A stretch of 64,000 nucleotides of DNA from positions 1 to 64,000 of the forward strand of contig USPD01000003.1 in assembly GCA_900556585.1 (NCBI GenBank), read 5' to 3'. This document shows positions 1 through 8,847 of the stretch, piece after piece (position 1 is the stretch's first letter; every line of letters begins with the position of its first letter). The notes under the pieces were generated by a model that saw only the letters and a list, made by a program, of their open reading frames with translations, searched no databases and had not been told where the DNA came from. The position numbers and the translations under genes are program-made. The DNA is from an uncultured Eggerthella sp. Lineage in GTDB: Bacteria > Actinomycetota > Coriobacteriia > Coriobacteriales > Eggerthellaceae.

Positions 1-867
1 CAGCCTAACATGTCAGTAAACCCTGACGAAGTAGTTGCAATGGGTGCTGCTGTTCAGGGCGGCGTTTTAGCAGGCGATGTTGAAGGCATTCTGCTTCTGG
101 ACGTAACTCCTCTGTCCTTGGGTGTTGAAACCATGGGTGGCGTAATGACCAAGATGATCGAACGTAACACCACAATTCCTACCCGCAAGACCGAGATTTA
201 CTCTACTGCAGCTGATAACCAAACCTCTGTAGAGATCCATGTTCTTCAAGGCGAACGTGAAATGGCTCAGGACAACAAGACCTTAGGTAAGTTCCAGCTT
301 ACTGGTATTCCTGCTGCTCGCCGTGGCGTTCCTCAAATCGAAGTTACCTTCGATATCGACGCAAACGGCATTGTAAACGTTTCCGCTAAGGATTTGGGCA
401 CTGGCAAGCAACAGCAGATCACTATTTCTGGTTCTACTGCATTAACTGATGACGAAGTAGATCGTATGGTTAAGGATGCTGAAGCTCACGCAGAAGAAGA
501 TAAGCTGCGTAAGGAAGAAGTAGAAGCTCGCAACAACTGCGACTCTTTGGTAAACGCAACGGAAACCACTCTTTCTGAATTGGGCGACAAGGTACCTGCT
601 GATTCTAAGAAGCAGGCAGAGGATGCAATCGCTCAGGCAAAGACCGCTTTGGAAGGTACCGACGTTGAGGCAATTAAGTCCGCAATGGAAGCACTGCAGC
701 AGGCAAGCTACAAGTTGGCAGAAGTTGCATACAGCCAGAATGCTCAGCAGGGTGACGCAGGCGCTGCTGGTGCAGCGGGTGCTGCAGGTACACAGCAGCA
801 AGCAAACGATGACACCATCGAAGCTGACTTTGAAGTAGTTGACGATGACGAAAAGAAGGATAAGTAA
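1..867 (+). CDS. dnaK: Chaperone protein DnaK (Hsp70), 3' part
   Basis: The frame is open from base 1, so the gene starts outside the window and only the last 288 residues are seen. DnaK binds exposed hydrophobic segments of unfolded proteins in an ATP-driven cycle with DnaJ and GrpE. The visible part starts at the end of the ATPase domain ([11 protein letters not shown]), passes through the linker ([11 protein letters not shown]), the beta-sandwich peptide-binding domain and the helical lid, and ends in an Ala/Gly/Gln-rich stretch followed by the acidic [11 protein letters not shown] tail usual in bacterial DnaK. It is followed after 2 nt by grpE, so the two are co-transcribed. Identification is certain. 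Confidence 0.98.
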   Translation, partial: QPNMSVNPDEVVAMGAAVQGGVLAGDVEGILLLDVTPLSLGVETMGGVMTKMIERNTTIPTRKTEIYSTAADNQTSVEIHVLQGEREMAQDNKTLGKFQLTGIPAARRGVPQIEVTFDIDANGIVNVSAKDLGTGKQQQITISGSTALTDDEVDRMVKDAEAHAEEDKLRKEEVEARNNCDSLVNATETTLSELGDKVPADSKKQAEDAIAQAKTALEGTDVEAIKSAMEALQQASYKLAEVAYSQNAQQGDAGAAGAAGAAGTQQQANDDTIEADFEVVDDDEKKDK

Positions 868-869
868 TC

Positions 870-1538
870 ATGACCACGCCTGAAAAAGACGAGGTACGGG
901 AAGACCAGGCTGTAGATGACGCGGTAAAAACTGAAACGGAAGCAGAACAGAGCAGTTCTGCTTCCGATACCGAAGATACGAAAGCAGCTGAAACGAATCA
1001 GGACTCGAAGGATTCAAAAGAATCCGAAGCAGAAGATCCTATTGAAGCTGCTAAGAAAGAAGCAGCAGCTTGGCAAGATAAGTATCTTCGCCTTCATGCA
1101 GAATGGGACACGTATCGTCGTCGTATGAACGAACAGCGCGAGGAGGAAAAAGCTCGCGCGGCAGAAAAGCTCGTTGAAGGTTTGATTCCAGTAATCGATG
1201 ACTTTGAACGCAGTATTGATTATGCCGAAAAGAATGGCGAGCAGGGATTGCTCGGAGGCGTTCAAGCAGTACACACCAAGATGTTGGAAGTACTGACTAA
1301 GCATGGGGTTGAAATGATTGACCCTAAAGGCGAAGCCTTTAACGCTCTTGAAGCTTTAGCGGTAGCCACGGTAGATGATCCTTCGGTTCCCGATGAAACG
1401 GTTGCTGAGGTTTACCAGAAGGGATACCGCATGGGTAACAAGGTAATACGTAGCGCAATGGTTACGGTTACGGTTGGCGGACCCAAACGAGAAGTAGAGG
1501 AATCCGAAGAAGATACTTCAAAGGATTCTGAGGAATAA
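870..1538 (+). CDS. grpE: Nucleotide exchange factor GrpE
   Basis: GrpE releases ADP from DnaK and resets its chaperone cycle. The 222-residue product has a long acidic, low-complexity N-terminus (about residues 1-65), a coiled-coil helix (about 65-125) with the typical AAWQDKYLRLHAEWDTYRRR signature, and a C-terminal beta-wing ending in the GYRMGNKVIRSAMVTV motif of the family. A short acidic tail follows. The ATG lies 2 nt after the dnaK stop, which implies coupled translation. A 9-bp hairpin follows the gene before dnaJ. Confidence 0.97.
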   Translation: MTTPEKDEVREDQAVDDAVKTETEAEQSSSASDTEDTKAAETNQDSKDSKESEAEDPIEAAKKEAAAWQDKYLRLHAEWDTYRRRMNEQREEEKARAAEKLVEGLIPVIDDFERSIDYAEKNGEQGLLGGVQAVHTKMLEVLTKHGVEMIDPKGEAFNALEALAVATVDDPSVPDETVAEVYQKGYRMGNKVIRSAMVTVTVGGPKREVEESEEDTSKDSEE

Positions 1539-1551
1539 GATGAAGTAAGAG

Positions 1552-1582
1552 CAAAGGCGGGCGAGGAAATTGTCCGCCTTTG
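1552..1582 (+). terminator. Hairpin between grpE and dnaJ (attenuator candidate)
   Basis: CAAAGGCGG (1552-1560) is perfectly complementary to CCGCCTTTG (1574-1582) with a 13-nt loop. No strong T tract follows, so it is more likely a partial terminator or an mRNA processing/stability element that sets dnaJ expression relative to dnaK-grpE. Confidence 0.45.
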
Positions 1583-1609
1583 TTGTAGCGATGAAAAGAG
1601 GTGGGACGA

Positions 1610-2581
1610 ATGGCTCAAACCCCTGACTACTATAAAACGCTAGGCGTTCCACGTGACGCAGATGCGGATACTATCAAAAAGGCATTTCGTAAGTTGGCCC
1701 GTAAGTATCATCCTGATGCTGGCGGAGACGAAGCAAAGTTTAAGGAAATAAACGAAGCCTACGAAGTGCTTTCGGATGATAAAAAGCGAAAGCTGTATGA
1801 CCAATACGGTACCGCAAATGAAAACCAAATTCCTTTTGGTGGCGGCGCTTGGCAAGGCCAAGGAGGAAATCCTTTCGGCGGTTCAAGTGCTGGATTTGGC
1901 GGTTTTGGCAGCTGGGCGGATATTTTGGAAAGCATTCGCAATGGTGAAGGTGCTTTCGGAACTGAATGGAATTTTGGTGGCCAGCCTCATACCTATACAC
2001 GTCAAACTTATGCACAGCCACAGCCCCAAAAGGGTGCTGATAAAAAAGTAAGTATGACCATTACCTTTGACGAGGCGTTCAACGGATGCGAAAAGAAAGT
2101 TCGCATTGGCAAGGCAGGAACAACAGAAAAAGAAACACTTACGATCAAAATTCCTGCTGGTGCTGTTGAGGGCGGACGCGTTCGTTTAAAGGGTAAGGGA
2201 GCTCCTGGTATTCAGGGAGGCTCTGCGGGCGATTTGCTAGTAACTATTCACATTGCAGATCATCCGCTGTACAAGCGTGATAAAGCAGATGTTTTGATGG
2301 ATGTTCCTGTTACGTTTGCCGAAGCTGCGCTTGGTACAAGCGTTGTGGTGCCTACACCTGATGGGAAAAAGGTAAGCATTCGTGTTCCTGCAGGAAGTCA
2401 AAGTGGCACCGTGCTGAAGGTTAAAGAAAAAGGTGCCCCTCGGTTAGGTAAAAATGCTAGCGGAAATGGAGATTTACTCCTTACGCTAAAGGTGGCCGTT
2501 CCTAAAACATTGAATGCACAACAAAAAGAAGCATTGGAAGCATTCCAGCATGCTACGACAGATAAAGTGAGGGCTTGGTAA
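1610..2581 (+). CDS. dnaJ: DnaJ-type co-chaperone lacking the zinc finger (type II, CbpA/DnaJ2-like)
   Basis: J-domain protein that stimulates DnaK ATP hydrolysis and delivers substrates. The J-domain covers residues 1-70 with the HPD motif at 34-36, followed by a Gly/Phe-rich linker (about 75-125) and two C-terminal beta domains. The four CxxCxGxG repeats of classical DnaJ are absent, so this is a type II co-chaperone although it sits in the dnaK operon. ATG 1610 is preferred to an in-frame GTG at 1601 because the AGAGGTGG ribosome site (about 1596-1604) is well spaced from it. The stop overlaps the hspR start (TAATG). Confidence 0.93.
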   Translation: MAQTPDYYKTLGVPRDADADTIKKAFRKLARKYHPDAGGDEAKFKEINEAYEVLSDDKKRKLYDQYGTANENQIPFGGGAWQGQGGNPFGGSSAGFGGFGSWADILESIRNGEGAFGTEWNFGGQPHTYTRQTYAQPQPQKGADKKVSMTITFDEAFNGCEKKVRIGKAGTTEKETLTIKIPAGAVEGGRVRLKGKGAPGIQGGSAGDLLVTIHIADHPLYKRDKADVLMDVPVTFAEAALGTSVVVPTPDGKKVSIRVPAGSQSGTVLKVKEKGAPRLGKNASGNGDLLLTLKVAVPKTLNAQQKEALEAFQHATTDKVRAW

Positions 2582-2961
2582 TGGAGGACAAAAATAGACC
2601 GCTGTATATGATCAGCGTTGCAGCAGAACTTGCGGGAGTCCATCCTCAAACCCTGCGTATATATGAACAAAAAGGTTTGGTATCTCCTCAGCGAACAAGC
2701 GGCAACACCCGAATGTATTCACAGGCAGATATTGAACGATTGCAGCTGATTAATGCTTTAACGGACGAAGGAATTAACCTTGCGGGCGTAATTCGAATTC
2801 TTGATTTGAAGGGTCGTTTGGATGAACGCGATGAAGAAATTGATGCACTTCATAAACGAGTTCGTCGACTAGCGGACCGAGTTCATGAGCTTGAAACGCG
2901 CGAGAGCGTTAATTCGCTCGTGAAAGAAAGTAACGCAATTGTGTTGCGTCGTCTTTTGTAG
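2581..2961 (+). CDS. hspR: MerR-family heat-shock repressor HspR
   Basis: HspR represses dnaK and clpB operons of actinobacteria, with DnaK as co-repressor, by binding HAIR inverted repeats. The 126-residue protein begins with the MerR winged helix (YMISVAAELAGVHPQTLRIYE), has the GNTRMYS wing, and ends in a coiled-coil dimerisation helix (about 80-115). ATG 2581 overlaps the dnaJ stop codon, which argues for translational coupling and for negative feedback within the operon. I did not find a convincing HAIR copy upstream of clpB; the dnaK promoter lies outside the window. Confidence 0.93.
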   Translation: MEDKNRPLYMISVAAELAGVHPQTLRIYEQKGLVSPQRTSGNTRMYSQADIERLQLINALTDEGINLAGVIRILDLKGRLDERDEEIDALHKRVRRLADRVHELETRESVNSLVKESNAIVLRRLL

Positions 2962-2970
2962 GGGATTTAC

Positions 2971-2995
2971 ATTGGCACGTCTCATGCGTGCCAAT
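2971..2995 (+). promoter_or_regulatory. Perfect inverted repeat between hspR and clpB
   Basis: ATTGGCACG (2971-2979), a 7-nt loop and CGTGCCAAT (2987-2995) form a perfect 9-bp palindrome 10 nt after the hspR stop and about 106 nt before clpB. No T tract follows, so an operator or mRNA hairpin is more likely than a classic terminator. It matches neither HAIR nor CIRCE closely. Confidence 0.5.
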
Positions 2996-3101
2996 GAGAT
3001 GAATGCAAGCAGGTGGCTTTGTAACAGTTAAATGTTCAAAGTGCTTGCATGCAAATTCTAGCTTGAACTTTTGCCTTTGAGCAAAAGCGAAGGGAGTATA
3101 T

Positions 3102-5915
3102 ATGAGACTAGACAAGTTAGCGCTTACAGCGCAGGAGGCTTTCCAGTCGGCAATGAGTATTGCAGGCGATCGTGAGGCAAGCGCCGTCGAGCCTATTCAT
3201 TTGCTGGACGCTATCCTGTCTGCAGGCGAACATAATATGAATGCAATTATCACGCGTATTGGTGCTGATCCGGCAGTGCTTCAGGCGCGTGTAAAAGAAG
3301 AAGAAGACCGTATGCCTAAGGTAAGTGGCAATGGTTTTATGGGCATGGGTATCACCGCTCCTTCTCCTCAGTTTATTTCGCTGATTGATCAGGCGGTAAA
3401 AATTGCTGAAAAATTGGGTGACTCATATGCCACCACGGAGCATTTACTTATCGCGCTTTCTGAGGACAAGGGAACTGCGGGACGTATTTTAAATGATCAA
3501 GGCATCACGCGTAAAAACATCGAAGAGGCCTATGAGGAGCTTCGTGGAGATACGCGTGTAACTGATGCGGCAAGCAAGCCTGAATTTGAAGTGCTTGAGC
3601 AGTATGGCAACAACCTTACTCAGGCAGCTCGCGAAGGCAAGCTTGACCCAGTAATTGGTCGTTCTGAAGAAATTCGCCGTACCGTTCAGGTGCTGTCACG
3701 TCGTACCAAGAACAACCCTGTTTTAATTGGTGAGCCTGGTACTGGTAAAACAGCAATCGTTGAAGGTTTGGCTCAGCGTATTGTTGCGGGTGACGTTCCT
3801 TCAAGCCTGAAAGATCGCGAACTTATTGCGCTTGATTTGCCAGCAATGTTGGCAGGCGCTAAGTATCGTGGCGAATTCGAGGATCGTTTGAAGGCGGTAT
3901 TGCGCGAAGTTAAGCAGTCAGATGGTCAAATTATTTTGTTCATCGATGAGTTGCACACCATCGTAGGCGCTGGTTCAACAGGTGATAGCTCAATGGACGC
4001 GGGCAACATGCTTAAGCCTGCCTTGGCACGTGGCGAATTACATGCTATTGGCGCAACTACGCTTGATGAATATCGTAAGTACATTGAAAAGGATGCTGCA
4101 CTTGAACGTCGTTTCCAGCCAGTGTTGGTTAGCGAACCAAGTGTTGAAGATACCATCGCAATTCTTCGTGGCTTGAAAGAAAAGTACGAAATCCATCATG
4201 GTGTTCGTATTAAGGACTCAGCTTTGGTGGCGGCAGCACAACTTTCCAACCGCTACATTACTGATCGTTTCTTGCCCGATAAGGCAATTGACCTTATGGA
4301 CGAAGCGGCAAGCCGTCTGCGTATTGAAATTGACAGCATGCCTGAAGAAGTTGACTTAGCAGAACGTAAGCTCACTCAGATGCAAATCGAAGAGCAAGCG
4401 CTTATGAAGGAAACCGATCAGCCAAGCAAAGAGCGCTTGGAAGCATTGCGCAAAGAAATTTCAGCTGCGCAAGAAGCCTTGGATAAGCAAAAGGCTATGT
4501 GGAAAAACGAAAAGGATGTCATTGTTGGTGTTCAGAATTTGAAGGCCGACATTGAAGCAGCGCAGCTTGATGAGGAACGTGCTACCCGTGAAGGCGATTT
4601 GGCTCGTGCTTCTGAGTTGCGCTATGGCACCATTCCTTCCTTGCAGGCGCAGTTGGCCGATGCTGAAGCAATGCTTGAGAACCGTCAGCAAGACGGCGCA
4701 ATCTTAAAGGAAGAAGTTGGCGAAGAAGAAATTGCAGAAGTAGTTTCTACTTGGACTGGCATTCCGGTAACCAAGATGATGCAGGGCGAAATGGCAAAGC
4801 TGGCAGATTTGGAATCCAGGCTGCATGAGCGCGTCATTGGCCAGGATCAGGCGGTGGCTGCAGTGGCAGGCGCAATTCGTCGTAACCGTGCTGGTTTGTC
4901 CGACCCGAATCGTCCTATTGGCAGTTTCCTGTTCTTGGGCCCAACTGGTGTTGGCAAGACGGAGCTTGCTAAGGCATTGGCTGAATACTTGTTCGATAGC
5001 GAAAAGGCTATGGTTCGTATCGATATGTCTGAGTATATGGAGAAGCATTCGGTTTCTCGTTTGGTTGGTGCACCTCCGGGATACGTTGGCTACGATGAGG
5101 GTGGTCAGCTAACAGAAGCTGTTCGTCGTAAGCCTTATTGCGTTGTTCTGCTGGACGAAATTGAAAAGGCTCATCAGGATGTATTTAACATCTTGCTTCA
5201 GGTGCTTGATGATGGCCGTTTGACTGATGGCCAGGGTCGTGTAGTCAGCTTCAAGAACGCCATCATTATTATGACGTCCAATGTTGGTTCCCAGTCCATT
5301 CGCGAATATTCAAACCAGAACGAAAAAGATTCTATGGGCAGCTTGATGGAAGACATGATGAAGTCTGATGTTGCTACAGCGGCAAAGCGTTTGGCTGAAA
5401 TGCAGACGAAAATCAATGAGGCGCTGAGCACTACCTTCCGTCCTGAGTTCTTGAATCGTATTGATGAAGTAATTACGTTCAACACGCTTTCGATTGCTGC
5501 TATGGAGCCTATTGTTGATTTACAACTGAACGGAGTACGTGATCGTTTGACGGATCGTCGTATTAACTTAGAAGTAACGCCTGCGGCACGTGAACGTTTA
5601 GCTATTGATGGCTACGATCCTGTGTATGGCGCTCGTCCATTGCGCCGTTTGATTCAGCGTGAAGTAACTGATCGTATCGCGACTGAAATTATTGACGGAC
5701 ATGTGGGTGACGGTGCTAAGGTAACTATCGACTTAGACTCTGAGGGCAACTATTGTTCAACGGTTGAAAACCATCCCGAATTCAATGCTGCACAAGATCA
5801 GGATGTTTTGCCAGGTGGTACCTATGAGGATCCAAGCCAGGATGATTCACCTGATGCCGAAGATGTGCTGAAGCAAGCAAACGATGCTCTTCGTGGCATG
5901 AAGTTTGATGACTAA
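3102..5915 (+). CDS. clpB: ATP-dependent disaggregase ClpB (Hsp100)
   Basis: ClpB threads aggregated proteins through its hexameric pore and works with DnaK-DnaJ-GrpE to refold them. The 937-residue protein has the N-terminal Clp_N repeat domain (1-150), a first AAA+ module with Walker A GEPGTGKT at about 210-217 and Walker [10 protein letters not shown], the long coiled-coil middle domain (about 400-530), a second AAA+ module with GPTGVGKT at about 613-620, and a D2-small domain. It is longer than E. coli ClpB (857 aa) owing to an insertion after the second Walker B region (about residues 733-765) and an acidic C-terminal tail. Ribosome site AAGGGAG precedes ATG 3102. Its own upstream region suggests a separate promoter. 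Confidence 0.98.
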   Translation: MRLDKLALTAQEAFQSAMSIAGDREASAVEPIHLLDAILSAGEHNMNAIITRIGADPAVLQARVKEEEDRMPKVSGNGFMGMGITAPSPQFISLIDQAVKIAEKLGDSYATTEHLLIALSEDKGTAGRILNDQGITRKNIEEAYEELRGDTRVTDAASKPEFEVLEQYGNNLTQAAREGKLDPVIGRSEEIRRTVQVLSRRTKNNPVLIGEPGTGKTAIVEGLAQRIVAGDVPSSLKDRELIALDLPAMLAGAKYRGEFEDRLKAVLREVKQSDGQIILFIDELHTIVGAGSTGDSSMDAGNMLKPALARGELHAIGATTLDEYRKYIEKDAALERRFQPVLVSEPSVEDTIAILRGLKEKYEIHHGVRIKDSALVAAAQLSNRYITDRFLPDKAIDLMDEAASRLRIEIDSMPEEVDLAERKLTQMQIEEQALMKETDQPSKERLEALRKEISAAQEALDKQKAMWKNEKDVIVGVQNLKADIEAAQLDEERATREGDLARASELRYGTIPSLQAQLADAEAMLENRQQDGAILKEEVGEEEIAEVVSTWTGIPVTKMMQGEMAKLADLESRLHERVIGQDQAVAAVAGAIRRNRAGLSDPNRPIGSFLFLGPTGVGKTELAKALAEYLFDSEKAMVRIDMSEYMEKHSVSRLVGAPPGYVGYDEGGQLTEAVRRKPYCVVLLDEIEKAHQDVFNILLQVLDDGRLTDGQGRVVSFKNAIIIMTSNVGSQSIREYSNQNEKDSMGSLMEDMMKSDVATAAKRLAEMQTKINEALSTTFRPEFLNRIDEVITFNTLSIAAMEPIVDLQLNGVRDRLTDRRINLEVTPAARERLAIDGYDPVYGARPLRRLIQREVTDRIATEIIDGHVGDGAKVTIDLDSEGNYCSTVENHPEFNAAQDQDVLPGGTYEDPSQDDSPDAEDVLKQANDALRGMKFDD

Positions 5916-6041
5916 TCATAGCTGGCGTTGAGTATAGTTGTGCAATCGGCGAGTCTATGAAGTTGACCGAAGAGCTAACTCTCCGTTGATTGCAAATAGT
6001 AGCAACTTTTATTGCGAGTAGCTGCACAAAAAGCGTTTGAT

Positions 6042-6078
6042 AATAGCCGTCCGCTTATGCGGGCGGCTATTTGTTTAT
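6042..6078 (+). terminator. Rho-independent terminator after clpB
   Basis: AATAGCCGTCCGC and GCGGGCGGCTATT pair over 13 bp with one G-U and a TTAT loop, followed by TTTGTTT. It lies about 125 nt after the clpB stop and closes the heat-shock block. Confidence 0.85.
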
Positions 6079-6219
6079 GAGTCGCTCCTTACTTGTGAAC
6101 GACTATTTTTTTGTGAGTGTAGTCTTTTGCCTGTAAGTTTTTGTTTGTAAGTTTAATTATGGGCTTGTGAGCTAGTCTAAACTTGTAGACTAGCCATCTA
6201 GCTTATAAGTCAATCTTCT
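6072..6219 (+). repeat. Degenerate tandem repeat, about 18-20 nt period
   Basis: About eight diverged copies of a unit resembling CTTGTGAGY-N-TAGTCTTT run head to tail in the 425-nt gene-free stretch after clpB. Two adjacent units form a perfect 9-bp hairpin (GCTAGTCTA 6171-6179 with TAGACTAGC 6186-6194). A second array of similar architecture but different sequence lies at 13773-13945. Function unknown. The rest of the gap (5916-6041, 6220-6340) shows nothing else I can name. Confidence 0.5.
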
Positions 6220-6340
6220 CTTCTATTTTGCACTATGTGTATTTGCTTAAATGGCGCTATGGAAAAGGTGAACGTACTTATAGAGCAACTCCTTTTGTAT
6301 AAAAAGCGCTCTTTCACATAATTGTATTAGAATAACCCCC

Positions 6341-6499
6341 ATGAATAAGTTGGAAAAGAACATAGTGAGATCCGAAAAGAAAGAACGATTTCTCGTTCCT
6401 ATTTTGGGGTTTTGTGCCGTGCTTGCAAGCATGGTGGCGTTCCTTATTCTGCTCTACATTATTACCATCGTTATTCGACTTTTGTTTGTACTTGGATAG
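6341..6499 (+). CDS. Small single-span membrane protein (52 aa)
   Basis: This 52-codon frame has a basic N-terminal third (MNKLEKNIVRSEKKERF) followed by a roughly 30-residue hydrophobic stretch, the pattern of a one-pass membrane peptide with the charged end in the cytoplasm. It lies upstream of the trkH-type potassium transporter gene in the same orientation. No Shine-Dalgarno site precedes the ATG, but a TAGAAT box ends 7 nt before it, compatible with a leaderless transcript (inference). It might be a small subunit or regulator of the transporter. I do not recognise a family. Confidence 0.55.
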   Translation: MNKLEKNIVRSEKKERFLVPILGFCAVLASMVAFLILLYIITIVIRLLFVLG

Positions 6500-6510
6500 A
6501 GGGTTTTGCT

Positions 6511-6654
6511 ATGAGGTCGGGTAACAGCAAAAGGACATTATTGATTCGCTGCGGTTTGATTGGGTGCTGTGAATTTATCGAATACTGCGAACTTACTGAA
6601 TACTTCGTATGTTTAAATATGCGCTTGCGTGAGCACTGTGAGGTTGATTGCTGA
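6511..6654 (+). CDS. Possible 47-aa cysteine-rich small ORF before trkH
   Basis: ATG 6511 opens a 47-codon frame whose TGA (6652-6654) overlaps the ATG of the TrkH gene (TGATG). The peptide contains six cysteines and no obvious membrane span. The overlap could couple translation of the transporter to this leader. Nothing else supports that it makes a functional protein, and the codon content is unusual, so it may be only a leader reading frame. Confidence 0.3.
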   Translation: MRSGNSKRTLLIRCGLIGCCEFIEYCELTEYFVCLNMRLREHCEVDC

Positions 6655-8180
6655 TGTGGCAGCGGTTTACCTTGTATGATGTTCGTGTTATTGCCCACTA
6701 TTTGGGTGTTCTTATCTCATTTTTCACTATTGCTTTAGCGGTACCGCTTATTATTGCGGTTGTGTGCCAAGAGTGGGAACCAGCATGTAGATATTTACTT
6801 GCTATTGGCGTTTCTCTAACGATTGGTTCAGGTTTGCGTTTCTTGCGCATTCAGCCCGGCAGACTAACTCATCAGCAAGCTTTAGCTGTTACTGGCCTTT
6901 CGTGGATCGTTTTAGCTTTTGTTGCTGCAGTCCCGCTTGCTCTATCGGGTCACTATGGCTCGTATCTTGATGCACTCTTCGAAGCTACTTCTGGTCTTAC
7001 CACGACAGGTGCGTCGTTGGTGGTGGATCTTGAGCATATGTCGTATGCGGACAACATGTGGCGCTTTACTATGCATTTAATTGGTGGTCTTGGTTTAATT
7101 GTTATTGCGCTTAGCTTAGGACTGTTTGGTAAAGCTACGTCGGGCCTTTATTCTTCTGAAGGTAGAAGCGAACATGTACTACCCAATATCGTAAACACTG
7201 TGCGTTTGATCAGTCAAATTGCATTGGTGGTTATTGGTGTTGCTACCTTAATTCTTTTCGTGTTCTGTTTGCTAGGCGGTTTCGATCCGCTTCGTGGTTT
7301 CTTGAACGCTTTGTGGATGGCGGTATCAGGTTTCACGACTGCGGGTTTTTCACCTACGTCGCAATCAATCATGTACTACCATTCTTTTGCTTTTGAAGTA
7401 GTTTGCATACTGCTTATGCTATTAGGCGCAGTGAACTTTGTTTTGTTTGTAAAGATGAAGCAAGGCGAAACAGTATCGTTTTTTAAGGATTACGAAATTC
7501 GTACTGCAGTAGTTTGGATGCTTATTGGCACCATAGTTTTTATGCTTTCGCTTTGTATTTCAGGCGGATTTTCCGACATTATGGCGTTGCTGCGTCGAGG
7601 CGTGTTCATGGTGGTATCTGCTTCAACCACTACTGGTTTTCAAACAGTAACCAACAACCAAATGACTACGATTTTTTCATCAGGAGCGTTCTTGGTTGTG
7701 GCAATTTTGATGGCAGTCGGTGGTTCGAGCGGAAGTACTGCAGGTGGTATGAAGTTTTCGCGTTTGGGCTTAATAGCGAAGTCTATTGTCTCCACCATTA
7801 AAGAAACATTGTCACCAGGGACTGCACGAGTTTCGGTTCGTTATTTCCATCTTGGCAAGAAGGTGTTAACAACTGAAGTGGCAAAGGCGGCCTTGACTGT
7901 TTCGGCGTTATTCGTTTTTACGTATTTGCTGGGTGCTCTGGTTGGTATTGCTCACGGATATGATGCCCTCGATGCTATTTTTGAATCAATTTCAATGGCT
8001 TCAAATGGTGGTTTAAGTTCTGGCATTATTACGCACGGTATGCCTCCTCTGCTGGAGCTGATTTATATTCTTGAAATGTGGGCAGGTCGTTTAGAGTTCA
8101 TTACTCTGATTGCTCTGATTGTTAAAGTTGTTGTGTCGGTAGGCGCTTTGGTGAAAAAGAAAATGGGGGATAAAGAATGA
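6654..8180 (+). CDS. TrkH/KtrB-family potassium uptake protein
   Basis: Membrane subunit of a Trk/Ktr-type K+ (or Na+-coupled K+) uptake system. The 508-residue protein shows the fourfold membrane-pore-membrane organisation: filter-region motifs TTTGASL, SGFTTAGFSP, SASTTTGFQT and SMASNGGLSSG, plus GGSSGSTAGGMK characteristic of TrkH. A cytosolic NAD/ATP-binding TrkA/KtrA partner would be expected, but no such gene lies in this window. ATG 6654 is preferred over an in-frame TTG at 6648 because GAGG at about 6640 is correctly spaced. The gene overlaps the next one by 4 nt (ATGA). Confidence 0.93.
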   Translation: MWQRFTLYDVRVIAHYLGVLISFFTIALAVPLIIAVVCQEWEPACRYLLAIGVSLTIGSGLRFLRIQPGRLTHQQALAVTGLSWIVLAFVAAVPLALSGHYGSYLDALFEATSGLTTTGASLVVDLEHMSYADNMWRFTMHLIGGLGLIVIALSLGLFGKATSGLYSSEGRSEHVLPNIVNTVRLISQIALVVIGVATLILFVFCLLGGFDPLRGFLNALWMAVSGFTTAGFSPTSQSIMYYHSFAFEVVCILLMLLGAVNFVLFVKMKQGETVSFFKDYEIRTAVVWMLIGTIVFMLSLCISGGFSDIMALLRRGVFMVVSASTTTGFQTVTNNQMTTIFSSGAFLVVAILMAVGGSSGSTAGGMKFSRLGLIAKSIVSTIKETLSPGTARVSVRYFHLGKKVLTTEVAKAALTVSALFVFTYLLGALVGIAHGYDALDAIFESISMASNGGLSSGIITHGMPPLLELIYILEMWAGRLEFITLIALIVKVVVSVGALVKKKMGDKE

Positions 8181-8845
8181 TGAAGTCTCTCGTTTTTAAG
8201 ATATCGATTGCGTTTTTCGTGTCGCTGTTGCTGGTCTTTTCGCTGGTCGTGGTTCCTTGTGAAATGTGGGCAGAAGAACAAGACCAAGCTACGCAGGATC
8301 AGGCAACGAACGCTGGGCAATCTGACAGTGACGCTTCTTTGAGTGACGATAATTCTGCGAATAACAAGGTATACGTTAATCAGCTTTCTGACAGTTCATT
8401 TTTATATGAAACATCTATTGCTGATTTAGCTCAGGCTGATTCCTACTATGAAGGCCAGACTGTTTTGGTTAAGGGTGAAGTAGTAGGCGACAGGGTAAAC
8501 GATGAATTCCGCGAAGAGAACTGCTGGATAACGCTACAGGATGATGCTGCCAATCCAAGTGTCATTGCGGTTTTTATGACCAAAGATCAATCGTCAGTTA
8601 TTGACACTTATGGCAAATACGGAATGGTTGGAACACAGCTTCAGGTTCGCGGTACGTATCATTTGGAGTGTTCTGAACATCAAGGCATGTCGGATATTCA
8701 CGCTGACGAAGTTTCTGCCGTCCAAGAAGGATATGAAACCGACCCGGCTCCGAATATGCGAATATTAGGTGTTGGTATTGTGGCTTGCGTTATTGGAGGC
8801 GCTTTAATGGTGGCGTTTTACATTAGGCGAGAAAGGATGCTGTAA
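8177..8845 (+). CDS. Exported membrane-anchored OB-fold-like protein
   Basis: 222 residues with an N-terminal signal/anchor helix (about 8-28), a Gln/Asp/Ser-rich linker (30-70), a beta-rich domain of about 110 residues (YEGQTVLVKGEVVGDRV ... LQVRGTYH) that reads like an OB-fold, a second membrane helix near 193-215 and a short basic tail. It is translationally coupled to TrkH by a 4-nt overlap and followed 2 nt later by rsgA. A role in the cell envelope is likely, but the substrate is unknown. Homologues appear to be conserved next to TrkH only by inference from this arrangement. Confidence 0.7.
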   Translation: MMKSLVFKISIAFFVSLLLVFSLVVVPCEMWAEEQDQATQDQATNAGQSDSDASLSDDNSANNKVYVNQLSDSSFLYETSIADLAQADSYYEGQTVLVKGEVVGDRVNDEFREENCWITLQDDAANPSVIAVFMTKDQSSVIDTYGKYGMVGTQLQVRGTYHLECSEHQGMSDIHADEVSAVQEGYETDPAPNMRILGVGIVACVIGGALMVAFYIRRERML

Positions 8846-8847
8846 TC

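Noticed and set aside
2962..3101. HAIR or CIRCE operator upstream of clpB
   Set aside because: The palindrome sequence and spacing match neither CTTGAGT-N7-ACTCAAG nor TTAGCACTC-N9-GAGTGCTAA.
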